Of a stretch of 64,000 nucleotides of DNA, positions 1 to 8,508 are shown one piece after another. Location of the stretch: positions 124,001 to 188,000 of the forward strand of contig JAXLZA010000007.1 of NCBI GenBank assembly GCA_046351135.1, written 5' to 3'. Each line of letters begins with the position of its first letter. The first letter of the stretch is position 1. Under the pieces are notes generated by a model. It made no database searches. It had not been told where the DNA came from and saw only the letters and a program-made list of their open reading frames with translations. The position numbers were made by a program, and so were the translations under genes. The DNA comes from UBA4427 sp046351135 (GTDB taxonomy: Bacteria; Myxococcota_A; UBA9160; UBA4427).

Positions 1-377
1 GTGTCGATGATCGTGTCCACCCGGGTCTCGATGTAGGGCCGCACGAAGCGCTCGAAGCGGTCGATGCCCTCGACCTTGCCGTGGCGGCGGAGCTGCTCGA
101 GCGTCACGCGGAAGCTCGCGAGGTCGCGCCGGAGGCGTCGCATCGAGTACTTCTGCTGGGCCAGGGCCTCGCCGGTCAGCTGGCTCTCGACGGCCTCGCG
201 GCCCGAGAAGCGGGCGAAGTAGGCGTGGCCGTCGCCGGCTCCGGTCGAGCAGCCGGTCGCTCCGAGGAGCGAGACGGCGAGCCAGCCTGCGAGCGGGGCG
301 AGGCCCGCCGCGCGGCGACCGGCCGGGGCCGGCCGGGACCGGCGGGTTGCATGCGTCGCGTTTCGATTCGAGCTCAT
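1..377 (-). CDS. Lipoprotein, partial (C-terminal end beyond window)
   Basis: The visible 125 codons begin with a long basic N-terminus, then a hydrophobic stretch ending LLGATGC, a plausible lipobox with the lipidated Cys near residue 43. After it comes a charged helical region with no family I recognise. The ATG at 377 overlaps the stop of the upstream gene as ATGA, so it is the last visible gene of a four-gene coupled cluster with an ExbD-like protein, a TonB-like protein and a secreted coiled-coil protein. The coding sequence runs off the left edge of the window, so length and C-terminal domain are unknown. An outer-membrane or periplasmic anchor role for the cluster is inference from position only. 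Confidence 0.7.
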   Translation of the reverse strand, partial: MSSNRNATHATRRSRPAPAGRRAAGLAPLAGWLAVSLLGATGCSTGAGDGHAYFARFSGREAVESQLTGEALAQQKYSMRRLRRDLASFRVTLEQLRRHGKVEGIDRFERFVRPYIETRVDTIID

Positions 378-2593
378 CGGTCTTCACCTCCGGCGATCAG
401 GTCCTGCAGGTCGAGGGCGGCCGCAGTCGGGTTCTTGGTCGTGGTCGGGGCCGCACCGGCCCCCGCGCCGACCTCTTCCGCGAGGCGGCGGACCAGCGCG
501 TGGACCGGGTGGTCCCGCTGGACGGCGAGCTCGCGGATCAGGCCCTCCTGGCCGAGCGTCGCCTTGAAGATCGGGAGCGCCTCTTCGATCGCCTGGATCC
601 GCACGTCGAGCCGCTCGCTGCGGGAGTCGAGGCGGTCGAGGTCGCTCGCGAGCTTCTCGATCGCGAAGCTCTCGGGCGAGCGCCCGGCGGCGACCCGCGG
701 CGGGGCGGGCACGGCGTTCTCGCCGGACTCGACGGCGGCGAGGCGCATGGCCTCGCGCCGCCGCTCGGCGAGCTGGTCGCGCTCGCTGCGGGTGGCGGCC
801 ATGGTCTGTGCGATCTCCTCGCGCTCCTTCGCGAGGCGCGCGAACTCGGCCTCGAGGGCGCCGATCTTCGTCTCGTCGGCGAAGCCGAAGTAGACGAGGC
901 TGCGGTCGTTGGCGAAGGCGCTGCGGAACTTCTCGAGCACGTCGGCCTTCGCGGCGTGGTTCCCGATCCAGCGATCGAGCTGGCGCGAATGGACGACGCG
1001 ACCGGCGATCGGCTGGGCGACCGCCAGGAAGTCCGCCTCGCGGCCCGAGCGCTGCAGCGCCACCGCGAGGGTGCCCCAGAGCGCGCGGTCGAAGGGGAAG
1101 TAGGCGAGCGCCGTCTGGTACTGGCGGATCGCCTCGCTGATCTGCTCCGGCGAAGCGTCGCCCGCCGAGAAGAAGAGCACGCCGTCGCCGATCCCGCGCG
1201 CCGCCTGATAGGCACCGAAGTAGGCGGCGTCCGGGAGCGCCTCGCCGGTCGTGTCGCCGGCGAAGCGCTGGAAGGCGTGCAGGTAGCGCGAGTAGTGGTT
1301 GATCGCGTGGACGATCGCCTCGTCGTCGAGCTTGCCCGCCTCGTTCTCGACGGACATGTAGTAGCGGGCGGCGTTGAAGGTCGCGTCCTGGATCTCGGCC
1401 CAGAGGCCCTGCATCGCGGCGACGTAGGCGTCGCGGCCCTGATCGAGGTAGCCGAGGCGCTCCCAGCCCCCGGTCCGCGCGGCGTGGAGCGATTCGTAGA
1501 GCTCGATGCCGCGGTCGATGCTGAAGGGGATGTCGAGCTCGATCGCACGCTTGGTGCGCTCGCCCGTCGCGAAGACCTCGCTCTGCTGGCGGAGCGCCCG
1601 GGAGTAGATCGCGACCTGGCCCTGGAGCGTGTCGGCCCGGCGCATCGCCCGCTGATAGGCGGCGACGGAGTCGCGCACCGCCGCCAGCGAGGCCTCGGAG
1701 AAGCCGTCCTCGGCGAGCCGCGTGCGCGCCAGCTGGTGGGCGCGCTCGGCGGAGACGAGGGCGAGGGTGTAGGAGAGGCTGCCGCCGTCGCTCTCGGGGC
1801 CGTCGAGGCGCGCCACGAGATGATCGAGGAAGTCCTTCGAGGAGGCCTCGACGGGGACGGTCTCGGGATCGGCGCCGACGCGCTCGTCGGCGAGCACGCG
1901 CACGATCGCGCCGAGCGGGTCGATGTCGCCGTCGAGGGCCTCGGTCTGGGAGTGGATCAGGATCAGGCGCGCCACGCTCTCGTAGAGATGGGGCAGGGTG
2001 CGGACGAAGCCGGCGTTGCCGTTCTCGGTGAGGGCGAGGGTGCGGTAGGTCTCGAAGGGGACCTCGAGGGGCGTGATCACCGACAGCCAGAGCGCCAGCA
2101 CCTCGTCGACGAAGGCCGACGCGTCGCCGGCGGCGAGCGCCTGGTGGGCGTGGATCGTGTGGAACCAGTAGCGGTTCTCGTGGCGGTCGAGGCGATCGTC
2201 GAGGGTCTCGATCGTCGCCGCGGCGAGCTCGAGGCCGTTCGGCAGGTCGCCCGTCCGGAAGAGGATCAGCTCGGCGATCGCCTTGCGGCGGATCTCGAGC
2301 TCGCTCGTCTTCGGCGCGCGGCCGGCGCGCGGGGCGAAGGTCTCGGCGTGGTACTCGGCGAGCCGGGTGCCGACGGCGTTCTCCGCGCGCTGGATCAGGC
2401 GGCGCAGGTCCTCGGTGTCCGCGGCGGAATAGACGTAGGCGTGGTCGAGGTAGTCCTCCCAGCGCGCCTCTTCGGCGCCGGCCGAGAGGGCACCGAGGGC
2501 CACGAGGGCGCCCGACGCCAGCGCGAGCACGAGCGCGCGGCTCGCACGGCGCAGCGCGCCCCCTCCGATTCGAAAGCCTTGCTGCATCATCAT
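374..2593 (-). CDS. Large secreted helical/coiled-coil protein of unknown function
   Basis: 739 residues. The N-terminus is a typical signal peptide: basic start, hydrophobic ALVLALASGALVALGALSAGA, cleavage expected before EEARWEDY. The mature part looks almost entirely alpha-helical with repeat-like helices. A strongly charged coiled-coil region lies at roughly residues 575-665 (runs such as LAKEREEIAQ and DLDRLDSRSERLDVRI). I recognise no enzymatic motif or named family. It starts at 2593, overlapping the stop of the TonB-like gene (ATGA), and its own stop overlaps the lipoprotein start. The context of an ExbD-type proton-channel subunit and a TonB-like protein suggests a periplasmic partner of an envelope energy-transduction machine, but this is inference. 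Confidence 0.8.
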   Translation of the reverse strand: MMMQQGFRIGGGALRRASRALVLALASGALVALGALSAGAEEARWEDYLDHAYVYSAADTEDLRRLIQRAENAVGTRLAEYHAETFAPRAGRAPKTSELEIRRKAIAELILFRTGDLPNGLELAAATIETLDDRLDRHENRYWFHTIHAHQALAAGDASAFVDEVLALWLSVITPLEVPFETYRTLALTENGNAGFVRTLPHLYESVARLILIHSQTEALDGDIDPLGAIVRVLADERVGADPETVPVEASSKDFLDHLVARLDGPESDGGSLSYTLALVSAERAHQLARTRLAEDGFSEASLAAVRDSVAAYQRAMRRADTLQGQVAIYSRALRQQSEVFATGERTKRAIELDIPFSIDRGIELYESLHAARTGGWERLGYLDQGRDAYVAAMQGLWAEIQDATFNAARYYMSVENEAGKLDDEAIVHAINHYSRYLHAFQRFAGDTTGEALPDAAYFGAYQAARGIGDGVLFFSAGDASPEQISEAIRQYQTALAYFPFDRALWGTLAVALQRSGREADFLAVAQPIAGRVVHSRQLDRWIGNHAAKADVLEKFRSAFANDRSLVYFGFADETKIGALEAEFARLAKEREEIAQTMAATRSERDQLAERRREAMRLAAVESGENAVPAPPRVAAGRSPESFAIEKLASDLDRLDSRSERLDVRIQAIEEALPIFKATLGQEGLIRELAVQRDHPVHALVRRLAEEVGAGAGAAPTTTKNPTAAALDLQDLIAGGEDR

Positions 2594-3780
2594 CTCGACT
2601 TCGACTCCTGGCTCGATGGATCGCCGAGGCAGGCGAGCGCCCTCGCAAGGACGTCGCAGGCATCGCGATCTCTCGGTTGTCCGGCCCCAAGGTCGGGGTT
2701 CGGTCGTGACCACATCAGGAAGGCGCCCAGGCTGCGGGCCTCGACGACGCGATAGCTTCCGCTCGCATGGGAACATTCCCGTTTCACCGAAGCGGCAAGC
2801 AGGATGCGTTTCTTGAGCAGGTCCTGACGGCCGGGGGGGCTGCAATCGGGAAGCGCGTCGAGGGGCACCTCCCGCCATCCATCGACTCCGGTCCCGCTCG
2901 AGGTCCCGGCGAGCAGCGGAGCGACGTCCCGCGCCGCCGACACTTCCGGGCGTCGTGCGCTCGGCTCGGCTCCGCGGCCCCCGGCCTCCGCCTCGGCCGC
3001 GCCGCGATCGAGGGCGGCGAGTGTGGCCTGGCGGGAGCGGGCGCCCGCGTTCACGGCTTCGACGAGCGCGTCCGCGGGCCCGGCATCGGCGCCGCCCGAG
3101 CCCGGACGGGCGGTGAGGGGCGTCGGCGTCGCGGTGCCGGTGGCGCCGGCGAAGGGGTCGGGCATCGTGGCCGCGTGGGCATGGCGGGTCGCGCGGGCGA
3201 CCTCGGAGGGGAGCGCGCTCGAGGCGTCGCCCTGGGCGAGTCGGGCCGGGCTCGAGACGGCGGCGGCGGCCGCGACCTCGCGCAGCTGCGCTTCGCTGGT
3301 CTGCTCGGCGGCCTTCGCTGCCGCCTCCGACCAGTGGGCGCCGCGGGTCGCGAGCGCGGTCGGGTCGAAGGGCTTCGTCGCGGTCGGGGAGGGCGCTGGG
3401 TTCGCGGGCGACGCCGCGCGCGGGGGCGTCCGGCGCTGTGCGAGGGATTCGTGCGGGCGCGGAGCGGGGCGACGGTGCGGGGGCTCGAGGCGCCGGACTT
3501 CGACCGCGGGCTCGGCTGGCGCGATCGGCGTCGGGGTCGGCTCGAACACGATCTGGATCGGCTCCGCCTCGGGCTGCGCGCGTCGCACCTCGTCGAGGGG
3601 GCTCGTCGCGAGCAGCCACGCGATCGCGAGGGCCGTCACGAAGGGAACGACCGTGAGCCGGCGCTCGAGGCGGATCGGCGTGCGCGCGACCGCCGAGAGC
3701 GGCTCGGCTTCGGGCGGGAGGCCGACGCGCAGGCGCGCGGCGCCCTTGCCGAAGCGGCGGCGGATCGGGTCGCGGGTCAT
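2590..3780 (-). CDS. TonB-like proline-rich membrane protein with Cys-containing C-terminus
   Basis: 396 residues. A cytoplasmic basic N-terminus of about 40 residues precedes one transmembrane helix (LTVVPFVTALAIAWLLA, about residues 42-58). A Pro/Glu-rich stretch (EPTPTPIAPAEPAVEV) and a long low-complexity Ala/Pro linker follow. The last ~90 residues form a small domain with four cysteines (about positions 313, 336, 375, 384). The topology of inner-membrane anchor, Pro-rich spacer and periplasmic end is that of TonB/TolA-type transducers, but the C-terminal domain does not look like a canonical TonB domain. It overlaps the ExbD-like gene upstream and the coiled-coil gene downstream by ATGA. 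No ExbB/TolQ gene is visible nearby. Confidence 0.65.
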   Translation of the reverse strand: MTRDPIRRRFGKGAARLRVGLPPEAEPLSAVARTPIRLERRLTVVPFVTALAIAWLLATSPLDEVRRAQPEAEPIQIVFEPTPTPIAPAEPAVEVRRLEPPHRRPAPRPHESLAQRRTPPRAASPANPAPSPTATKPFDPTALATRGAHWSEAAAKAAEQTSEAQLREVAAAAAVSSPARLAQGDASSALPSEVARATRHAHAATMPDPFAGATGTATPTPLTARPGSGGADAGPADALVEAVNAGARSRQATLAALDRGAAEAEAGGRGAEPSARRPEVSAARDVAPLLAGTSSGTGVDGWREVPLDALPDCSPPGRQDLLKKRILLAASVKRECSHASGSYRVVEARSLGAFLMWSRPNPDLGAGQPRDRDACDVLARALACLGDPSSQESKSR

Positions 3781-4331
3781 CGGGCCTCGCGGTCGCTCGC
3801 GGAGGGGAGGGCGGCGTCGGCGGGGCCGGCGGAGATCGCCGGCATGGGCTCGACGGTGACGCCGCGATTGTTCTGCCAGACGCGCTCGAGCAGCGAGACC
3901 GCGACGAGGAGATCCTCGCTTCGGGCATCGCGATGGGGGGCGAGGATGGGACGCGCTCCGGCGCGGTCGCGGATCTGGTCGAGGCGGCTCGCGAGCTCGG
4001 CGGCGCCGACGGCGGTCTTCCGCGGCGCGTCGCCGGCCCTCCCGGGCGCGGCGGGGCCGGTTCCGGGCTCGATCAGCTCGAAGGGCGCGCGCGCGACCGA
4101 CGGGTCGTCGCTCGCTGCGACCGGGAGCACACGGAGCTGCCAGCGCGGGGCACCGGGCGCCGCATCCGCCGAGGGCTCGATGGCCTCGATCCGGGGCAGC
4201 TCGAGCCGGGCGACGTCCGCCCGGGTCTTCTCCGGATCCGGGGCCAGCTGGGTGAACGCGATCAGGAGCAGGAACGCCAGATCGACGAAGGAAAAGAGCC
4301 AGATGGGCGCACTTCTTTCACGTCGCTTCAT
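3777..4331 (-). CDS. ExbD/TolR-like biopolymer transport protein
   Basis: 184 residues. A short basic N-terminus leads into one transmembrane helix with an embedded acidic residue (FSFVDLAFLLLIAF, Asp17). That is the hallmark of ExbD/TolR/MotB-type proton channel subunits, where this Asp carries protons. The periplasmic part ends with a segment resembling the ExbD C-terminal domain (around SEDLLVAVSLLERVW). Such proteins normally work with an ExbB/TolQ five-subunit channel, which is absent from the visible neighbourhood. No strong Shine-Dalgarno precedes the ATG at 4331, but the start places the helix correctly. A 126-base gap separates it from gloA upstream. The downstream TonB-like gene overlaps by four bases. 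Confidence 0.75.
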   Translation of the reverse strand: MKRRERSAPIWLFSFVDLAFLLLIAFTQLAPDPEKTRADVARLELPRIEAIEPSADAAPGAPRWQLRVLPVAASDDPSVARAPFELIEPGTGPAAPGRAGDAPRKTAVGAAELASRLDQIRDRAGARPILAPHRDARSEDLLVAVSLLERVWQNNRGVTVEPMPAISAGPADAALPSASDREAR

Positions 4332-4374
4332 GTGCAGCGGGATCGGAACCGGTGCAGTCCCGCTTGAGCCCGTT

Positions 4375-4384
4375 GCGCATGCGC
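4375..4384. repeat. Perfect 10-base palindrome GCGCATGCGC
   Basis: It lies in the 126-base gap between gloA and the ExbD-like gene. It could be a short hairpin or a DNA-binding site, but in DNA this GC-rich such a palindrome may be chance. Confidence 0.3.
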
Positions 4385-4457
4385 TGCGCGAGATTTTCGT
4401 GCGGCCGGGGGCGGTCCCGGCGCGACCGGAGTCGCGCTCCGGGAATCGCCCGAGCGC

Positions 4458-4877
4458 CTACCACTCGCCGACGTTCGGCATCGACTTCCAGGGCTCCGCC
4501 GGCGGCAGCGGCGTGCCCTTCTGGAGCAGCTCGATCGAGATCCGGTCGGGCGAGCGGACGAAGGCCATGCGGCCGTCCCGGGGCGGGCGGTTCAGCGTGA
4601 CGCCCTTGTCGAGCAGGCGCTGACAGGTCGCGTAGATGTCGTCGACCTCGTAGGCGAGGTGGCCGAAGTTGCGGCCGCCCCCGTAGACCTCGGGATCCCA
4701 GTTGTACGTCAGCTCGACCTGGGCAAGCTCGTTGCCCGGGGCCGCGAGGAAGACGAGCGTGTAGCGCCCCGCCGGCACGTCGTAGCGGTGGAGCTCGACC
4801 AGCCCGAGCTTGTCGCAGTAGAAGTCGACCGAGGCTTCGAGGTCGCTGACGCGCACCATGGTGTGCAGATACCGCAT
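4458..4877 (-). CDS. gloA: Lactoylglutathione lyase (glyoxalase I)
   Basis: 139 residues, typical GloA length. It converts the hemithioacetal of methylglyoxal and glutathione to lactoylglutathione in the cytoplasm. The N-terminus MRYLHTMVRVSDLEASVDFY matches the family, including the metal-ligand His5. Later ligands are the Glu in VELTYNW, the His in NFGHLAYEV and the Glu near the end in ISIELLQKG. A Shine-Dalgarno GGAGAAGG lies just upstream of the ATG at 4877. It is followed on the same strand by the ExbD cluster after 126 bases, so a shared transcript is possible. Upstream is a divergent region facing the diadenylate cyclase gene. Confidence 0.92.
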   Translation of the reverse strand: MRYLHTMVRVSDLEASVDFYCDKLGLVELHRYDVPAGRYTLVFLAAPGNELAQVELTYNWDPEVYGGGRNFGHLAYEVDDIYATCQRLLDKGVTLNRPPRDGRMAFVRSPDRISIELLQKGTPLPPAEPWKSMPNVGEW

Positions 4878-5186
4878 GCGTTCCTTCTCCTGCTGCCCCG
4901 GCTCCCGAAGCGCTCCGGCGCGGGCGGCGGGGGCGCGCCCGGGCGTCCGGCAGATTAAGTCGGATCCGGACGGCGCGACAGCGCGCGAGGCGGATCCCCG
5001 GATTTCCCTCGCGGCCGGCGCCGCCCTGCGCTACACGACGGAGATCGCGTGGCTCCGCCCGCGACCCACCCCCCTGATCCGCGCGGGCCATCGTGCAGGG
5101 CCCCGAGCTGGCTCGTCCGCCCGTGCCGCCCGTGCAGAGCGCACGGCGCGAGGGCGTTCGGCGCGGCGATCGCCGGGAGGTGCGGC
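4878..5186. other. Divergent intergenic region between gloA and the cyclase gene
   Basis: This 309-base stretch separates the gloA start (minus) from the cyclase start (plus) and must hold both promoters. I see the Shine-Dalgarno of each gene at the two ends (GGAGAAGG for gloA on minus, GGGAGG for the cyclase on plus). An A/T-richer patch, CAGATTAAGTC, lies near 4950. I could not support a convincing -35/-10 pair and found no RNA gene or coding signal. Confidence 0.4.
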
Positions 5187-6347
5187 ATGGGATCGATCCT
5201 CGGTGCCCTTCGCCTCGTGGACGTCCTCGACATCGCGATCGTGGCCGGGCTGCTCTGGGTCCTGATCGCGTGGGTCCGGGAGGCCCGGGCCCGGATCGCC
5301 CTCGGCGGGGTCTTCACGATCGCGCTGCTCTTCTGGATGGCGCAGTGGCTCGACCTGCGGCTGACGACGGCGCTGCTCCAGGGGTTCATCGCCGTCGCGG
5401 CCCTCGTCCTGGTCGTCGTCTTCCAGGACGACCTGCGCCGGCTCTTCGAGCGGATCACCGTCCTCGCCCTGCGCCACTCGACCCCGCGCCCCTCGGCCGA
5501 CTTCCTCGACGAGCTCGGGAAGCTCGCGTTCTCCCTCGCCCATCGCCGGATCGGTGCGCTCTTCGTGCTCCCCGGCCGCGAGCCCCTCGACCGGCTCCTC
5601 GAGGGCGGCTTCTTCCTCGACGGTCGGGTCTCGGACCCGCTGCTGCGGAGCCTCGTCGATCCGGGGACGCCGGGGCACGACGGAGCGATCGTGATCCGCG
5701 GCGGGAAGGTGACCCGCTTCGGGGTCCACCTGCCGCTCTCGACCGAGTGGACGGAGCTCGGCGGCGTCGGCACCCGGCACGCGGCGGCCCTCGGTCTCGC
5801 CGAGCGGAGCGACGCCTTCTGCATCGTCGTGTCGGAGGAGCGCGGCGAGGTCACGATCGCGTGGCGGGCGCGGCTCGAGCGGATCGCGAACGAGGCGGTC
5901 CTGCGCGAGCGGCTCGACGCCTTCCTGCGCCGGACGAGCGCGCGGCGGCGCGAGTCGGGGCTCGGCCGCGTGCTGGCCCTCGCCCGGGAGCGCTGGCGCG
6001 AGGGCATCGTCGCGACGACGCTCGCCACCGGCTTCTGGCTCTACGGCGCGCCGACCGAGGGGCTCGGCCGGGGCTCGAAGGTCGTCCCCGTCGTCGTCGA
6101 CAACCTGCCGGACGGCTATCGCGTCGCGCTGCTCGACCCGCCCTCGATCGAGGTCGAGTTCGAGGGACGCCCCCGGGATCTCATGATGGCGCCGACGGGG
6201 GATTTTCAGGTCCGGGTCGACGCCGACCGGATCGCCGCGGGGCAGGGCTCGCTCACGATCGAGGCCGGCGAGGTCGAGCATCCGCCCGACCTGCGCATCG
6301 TGGGGCTCGATCCGCCCCGGATCCGGCTCGAGCTGCAGCCGTTCTGA
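5187..6347 (+). CDS. cdaA: Membrane diadenylate cyclase (CdaA-like) fused to a YbbR-like domain
   Basis: 386 residues; makes c-di-AMP from two ATP if active. Three transmembrane helices occupy about residues 14-80, as in CdaA. The DAC domain follows with the DGA motif (HDGAIVI, residues 164-170) and the second motif GTRHAAALG at 195-203. Classical enzymes have RHR there, and here the second Arg is Ala. After a basic linker and a possible further hydrophobic segment (about 271-287), residues ~299-386 resemble one YbbR repeat (VPVVVDNLPDGYRV to LDPPRIRLELQPF). YbbR repeats are normally found in the separate regulator CdaR, so this looks like a cyclase-regulator fusion. The ATG at 5187 has GGGAGG seven bases upstream; longer in-frame starts lack this. 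Confidence 0.85.
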   Translation: MGSILGALRLVDVLDIAIVAGLLWVLIAWVREARARIALGGVFTIALLFWMAQWLDLRLTTALLQGFIAVAALVLVVVFQDDLRRLFERITVLALRHSTPRPSADFLDELGKLAFSLAHRRIGALFVLPGREPLDRLLEGGFFLDGRVSDPLLRSLVDPGTPGHDGAIVIRGGKVTRFGVHLPLSTEWTELGGVGTRHAAALGLAERSDAFCIVVSEERGEVTIAWRARLERIANEAVLRERLDAFLRRTSARRRESGLGRVLALARERWREGIVATTLATGFWLYGAPTEGLGRGSKVVPVVVDNLPDGYRVALLDPPSIEVEFEGRPRDLMMAPTGDFQVRVDADRIAAGQGSLTIEAGEVEHPPDLRIVGLDPPRIRLELQPF

Positions 6348-6366
6348 GCGGGCGCGGCGGACGCGT

Positions 6367-8316
6367 TCAGAGGCTCTCGCGGTACTCGAGCGAGAGCTGC
6401 TCGAGGTCCTCGTGGATCCGGCGCACGAGCCGGCGCGCGGCGGAGATCGCGCTGCGGGCCGCGCCCCGGGCGCGCGTCGCCTCGCGGCGGTCCTGGCTGT
6501 CGGCGAAGGCCTCGATCAGGCGAGAGGTCTCTGCGGGGGCGAGCCGGCGGCGGCTCGTCGCCAGGCGATGGGCGGCGTGGGTCAGCCCGTCGCCGGTCAT
6601 GCGCGCATAGGGGTTGCGCAGGCGGGCGCGCGGAGCGAGGTCGGCGAGCACGTCGGTGAGCGGCACGCGCCGCCGCTGCGCCACGCGCTCGCAGACCGCG
6701 AGATAGGCGCGCTGATAGGCGCGGGCCTGCCGGCGTCGGGTCGGCGTCGTGCGCCGGTCGCGGCGCGAGGCGTAGTTCGAGAGCGCGATCTCGTAGAAGG
6801 CCTCGGCCGGGATCTCCGGTCGCACGCCCACCGCCGCGGGGGCCAGCCGCGCGGGCAGCTCCCGCAGCACGTCGCGCATGCAGTAGACCGCGTCCCAGGA
6901 GAGGCCGTCGGCGACCTTGCGGCGCCCGCGCGAGGAGCGCTTGCGCTCGAAGCGGTGGTGGAGCGCGAGCAGGTCGTCGACGCAGGCCGGGGCGTGGTGG
7001 ATCAGGTGGTGGGCCTCGGACTCCTCGAAGCCCATCTGGTGCAGGAAGAGCCGTCGGCGCTCGCGGTCGAACTCCCGATCGAAGAGCGCGAGCACCGGAT
7101 CGTCGCGCAGGCTCGCGAGCGAAGGCAGCGTCCCGCGCAGCAGCAGCTCCCGGATCTGGGCGAAGCGCTGCACGATCTGGCGCGCCTTGCGCTTCTGCTC
7201 CGGGATCGAGGTCGACATGCGGTCGGGATCCTCGAAGCGGTAGCCGTGGTGGTAGAGGCCGAACTGCCGGACCGAGCCGTAGTCGATGATGCTGCCGTCC
7301 GTCAGGACGTTGTCGCCGTCCCAATCGAGCCAGCAGAAGATGTACTCGCTCTCGAACGTCGCCGTCGCCCGGGCGAAATCGATCGCGACGCGCTCGGGCA
7401 GGTAGCGGATGCGCTCGCGCTCCGACGCGATGAAGGGCCAGCGCCGGTCGGCGATCTCGCGCTCGGCGTAGTAGAGGACGCACTCCCGCAGGTCCGCGTC
7501 CTCCCGCCTCCGCAGCAGGCCGAAGAAATGCGAGGGGCGCAGCAGGTTCGCCGCGATGCGGACGTTGATCGCGAAGCCGCCGGGCAGGGAGACGATCGCG
7601 AGGACGCGCTCGGTCCGGATGCCGTTGCGGGCGAAGGCCTCGCTCATCAGGGCGGCGCCGAGGCCCTCCTCGATGTGGGCCGTGCCGCAGCCGTAGTCGG
7701 CGATCTGGTTGCCGGTGCGGAAGAACTCGCCGTGGATGCTCGTCGCCGGGCAGAGGCGCGTCACGCCGGTGCCGCAGGAGGAGACGTCGAAGCGGCCGAC
7801 GCCGGTCTCGACCAGGCCGTTCCAGATGCTGCGTCCGTCGCCGGAGTTGAGGCCGCGCTTGTCGGGATGCTGGAGCTGGAGGTAGCGGGTCGCCATGAAC
7901 TCGTGGGGGAGGCGGTCGCGGGCGGGCGGGAGATGGCCGTGGGCCTGGTCCCATTCGTTCACGATCACGACGGCGAAGGTGTCGAGCAGCGTGCGGCGCA
8001 GGCCCGGGGTCATCTCGTCGGGATGATCCGCCGGGAGCAGGCCGATCTCGCGGGCGAGACCGAAGTTGAAGAAGGCGATGTCCCCGTCGTGCCGGCGGCG
8101 CGCCGGGTAGCTCACGATCGCGCCCGGGACCCGCTCGCGCAGCGGGTGGCGTCCGTCGAGGGCGCCGAGCTCGGCATAACACCCCGGGCCCTGCGCCGGC
8201 TCCCGCGGCGTCCGGCTCGTGAGCCTCCGCACGGCGCGAAGCGGCGACGGCGACCGGCTGGAGCGCGGTCGCGTTCGTTGCTTCGGATCCAGTTTGCCGG
8301 GTCGGTCTGCACGCAT
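6367..8316 (-). CDS. SelO/YdiU-like pseudokinase, probable protein adenylyltransferase
   Basis: 649 residues. SelO proteins have an inverted kinase fold and transfer AMP to protein hydroxyls. Recognisable pieces in SelO order are LNSGDGRSIW (compare MGDGRAVL), SEAFARNGIRTERVLAIVS (compare SEAMHxLGIPTTRALSIVT), RPSHFFGLL, and the metal/active-site stretch DWDGDNVLTDGSIIDYG (compare TDN and DYG). A late motif NPYARMTGDG follows. It is longer than E. coli SelO (about 480 residues) and diverges outside the motifs. The start ATG at 8316 is the first that precedes the conserved region; it has no Shine-Dalgarno. It is divergent from psd across about 200 bases. Family assignment is from motif order by eye, so a remote relative is possible. 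Confidence 0.65.
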   Translation of the reverse strand: MRADRPGKLDPKQRTRPRSSRSPSPLRAVRRLTSRTPREPAQGPGCYAELGALDGRHPLRERVPGAIVSYPARRRHDGDIAFFNFGLAREIGLLPADHPDEMTPGLRRTLLDTFAVVIVNEWDQAHGHLPPARDRLPHEFMATRYLQLQHPDKRGLNSGDGRSIWNGLVETGVGRFDVSSCGTGVTRLCPATSIHGEFFRTGNQIADYGCGTAHIEEGLGAALMSEAFARNGIRTERVLAIVSLPGGFAINVRIAANLLRPSHFFGLLRRREDADLRECVLYYAEREIADRRWPFIASERERIRYLPERVAIDFARATATFESEYIFCWLDWDGDNVLTDGSIIDYGSVRQFGLYHHGYRFEDPDRMSTSIPEQKRKARQIVQRFAQIRELLLRGTLPSLASLRDDPVLALFDREFDRERRRLFLHQMGFEESEAHHLIHHAPACVDDLLALHHRFERKRSSRGRRKVADGLSWDAVYCMRDVLRELPARLAPAAVGVRPEIPAEAFYEIALSNYASRRDRRTTPTRRRQARAYQRAYLAVCERVAQRRRVPLTDVLADLAPRARLRNPYARMTGDGLTHAAHRLATSRRRLAPAETSRLIEAFADSQDRREATRARGAARSAISAARRLVRRIHEDLEQLSLEYRESL

Positions 8317-8508
8317 GGTGATTTTCGCTACAACTCGGCCGACTGTGCCGGCGGCTTGACCGGGGAATTTCCGAGTCGGCGGTCGATCGGGGCACCGCCG
8401 CGCCCGTCCGATCGGACGATGCCCCTGCGCGCTCGCGCGCTTGGCGGTCCGCCTGCGCGCGGGCTGCACGCGGGGAGGGGCCGACGATTTTTCGCGCATC
8501 GGATCCCG

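Noticed and set aside
347..2755. Long open frame on the plus strand opposite the coiled-coil gene
   Set aside because: High GC gives long antisense open frames throughout. The translation is Arg/Gly/Ala-rich without domains, while the minus strand has a signal peptide and coupled neighbours.
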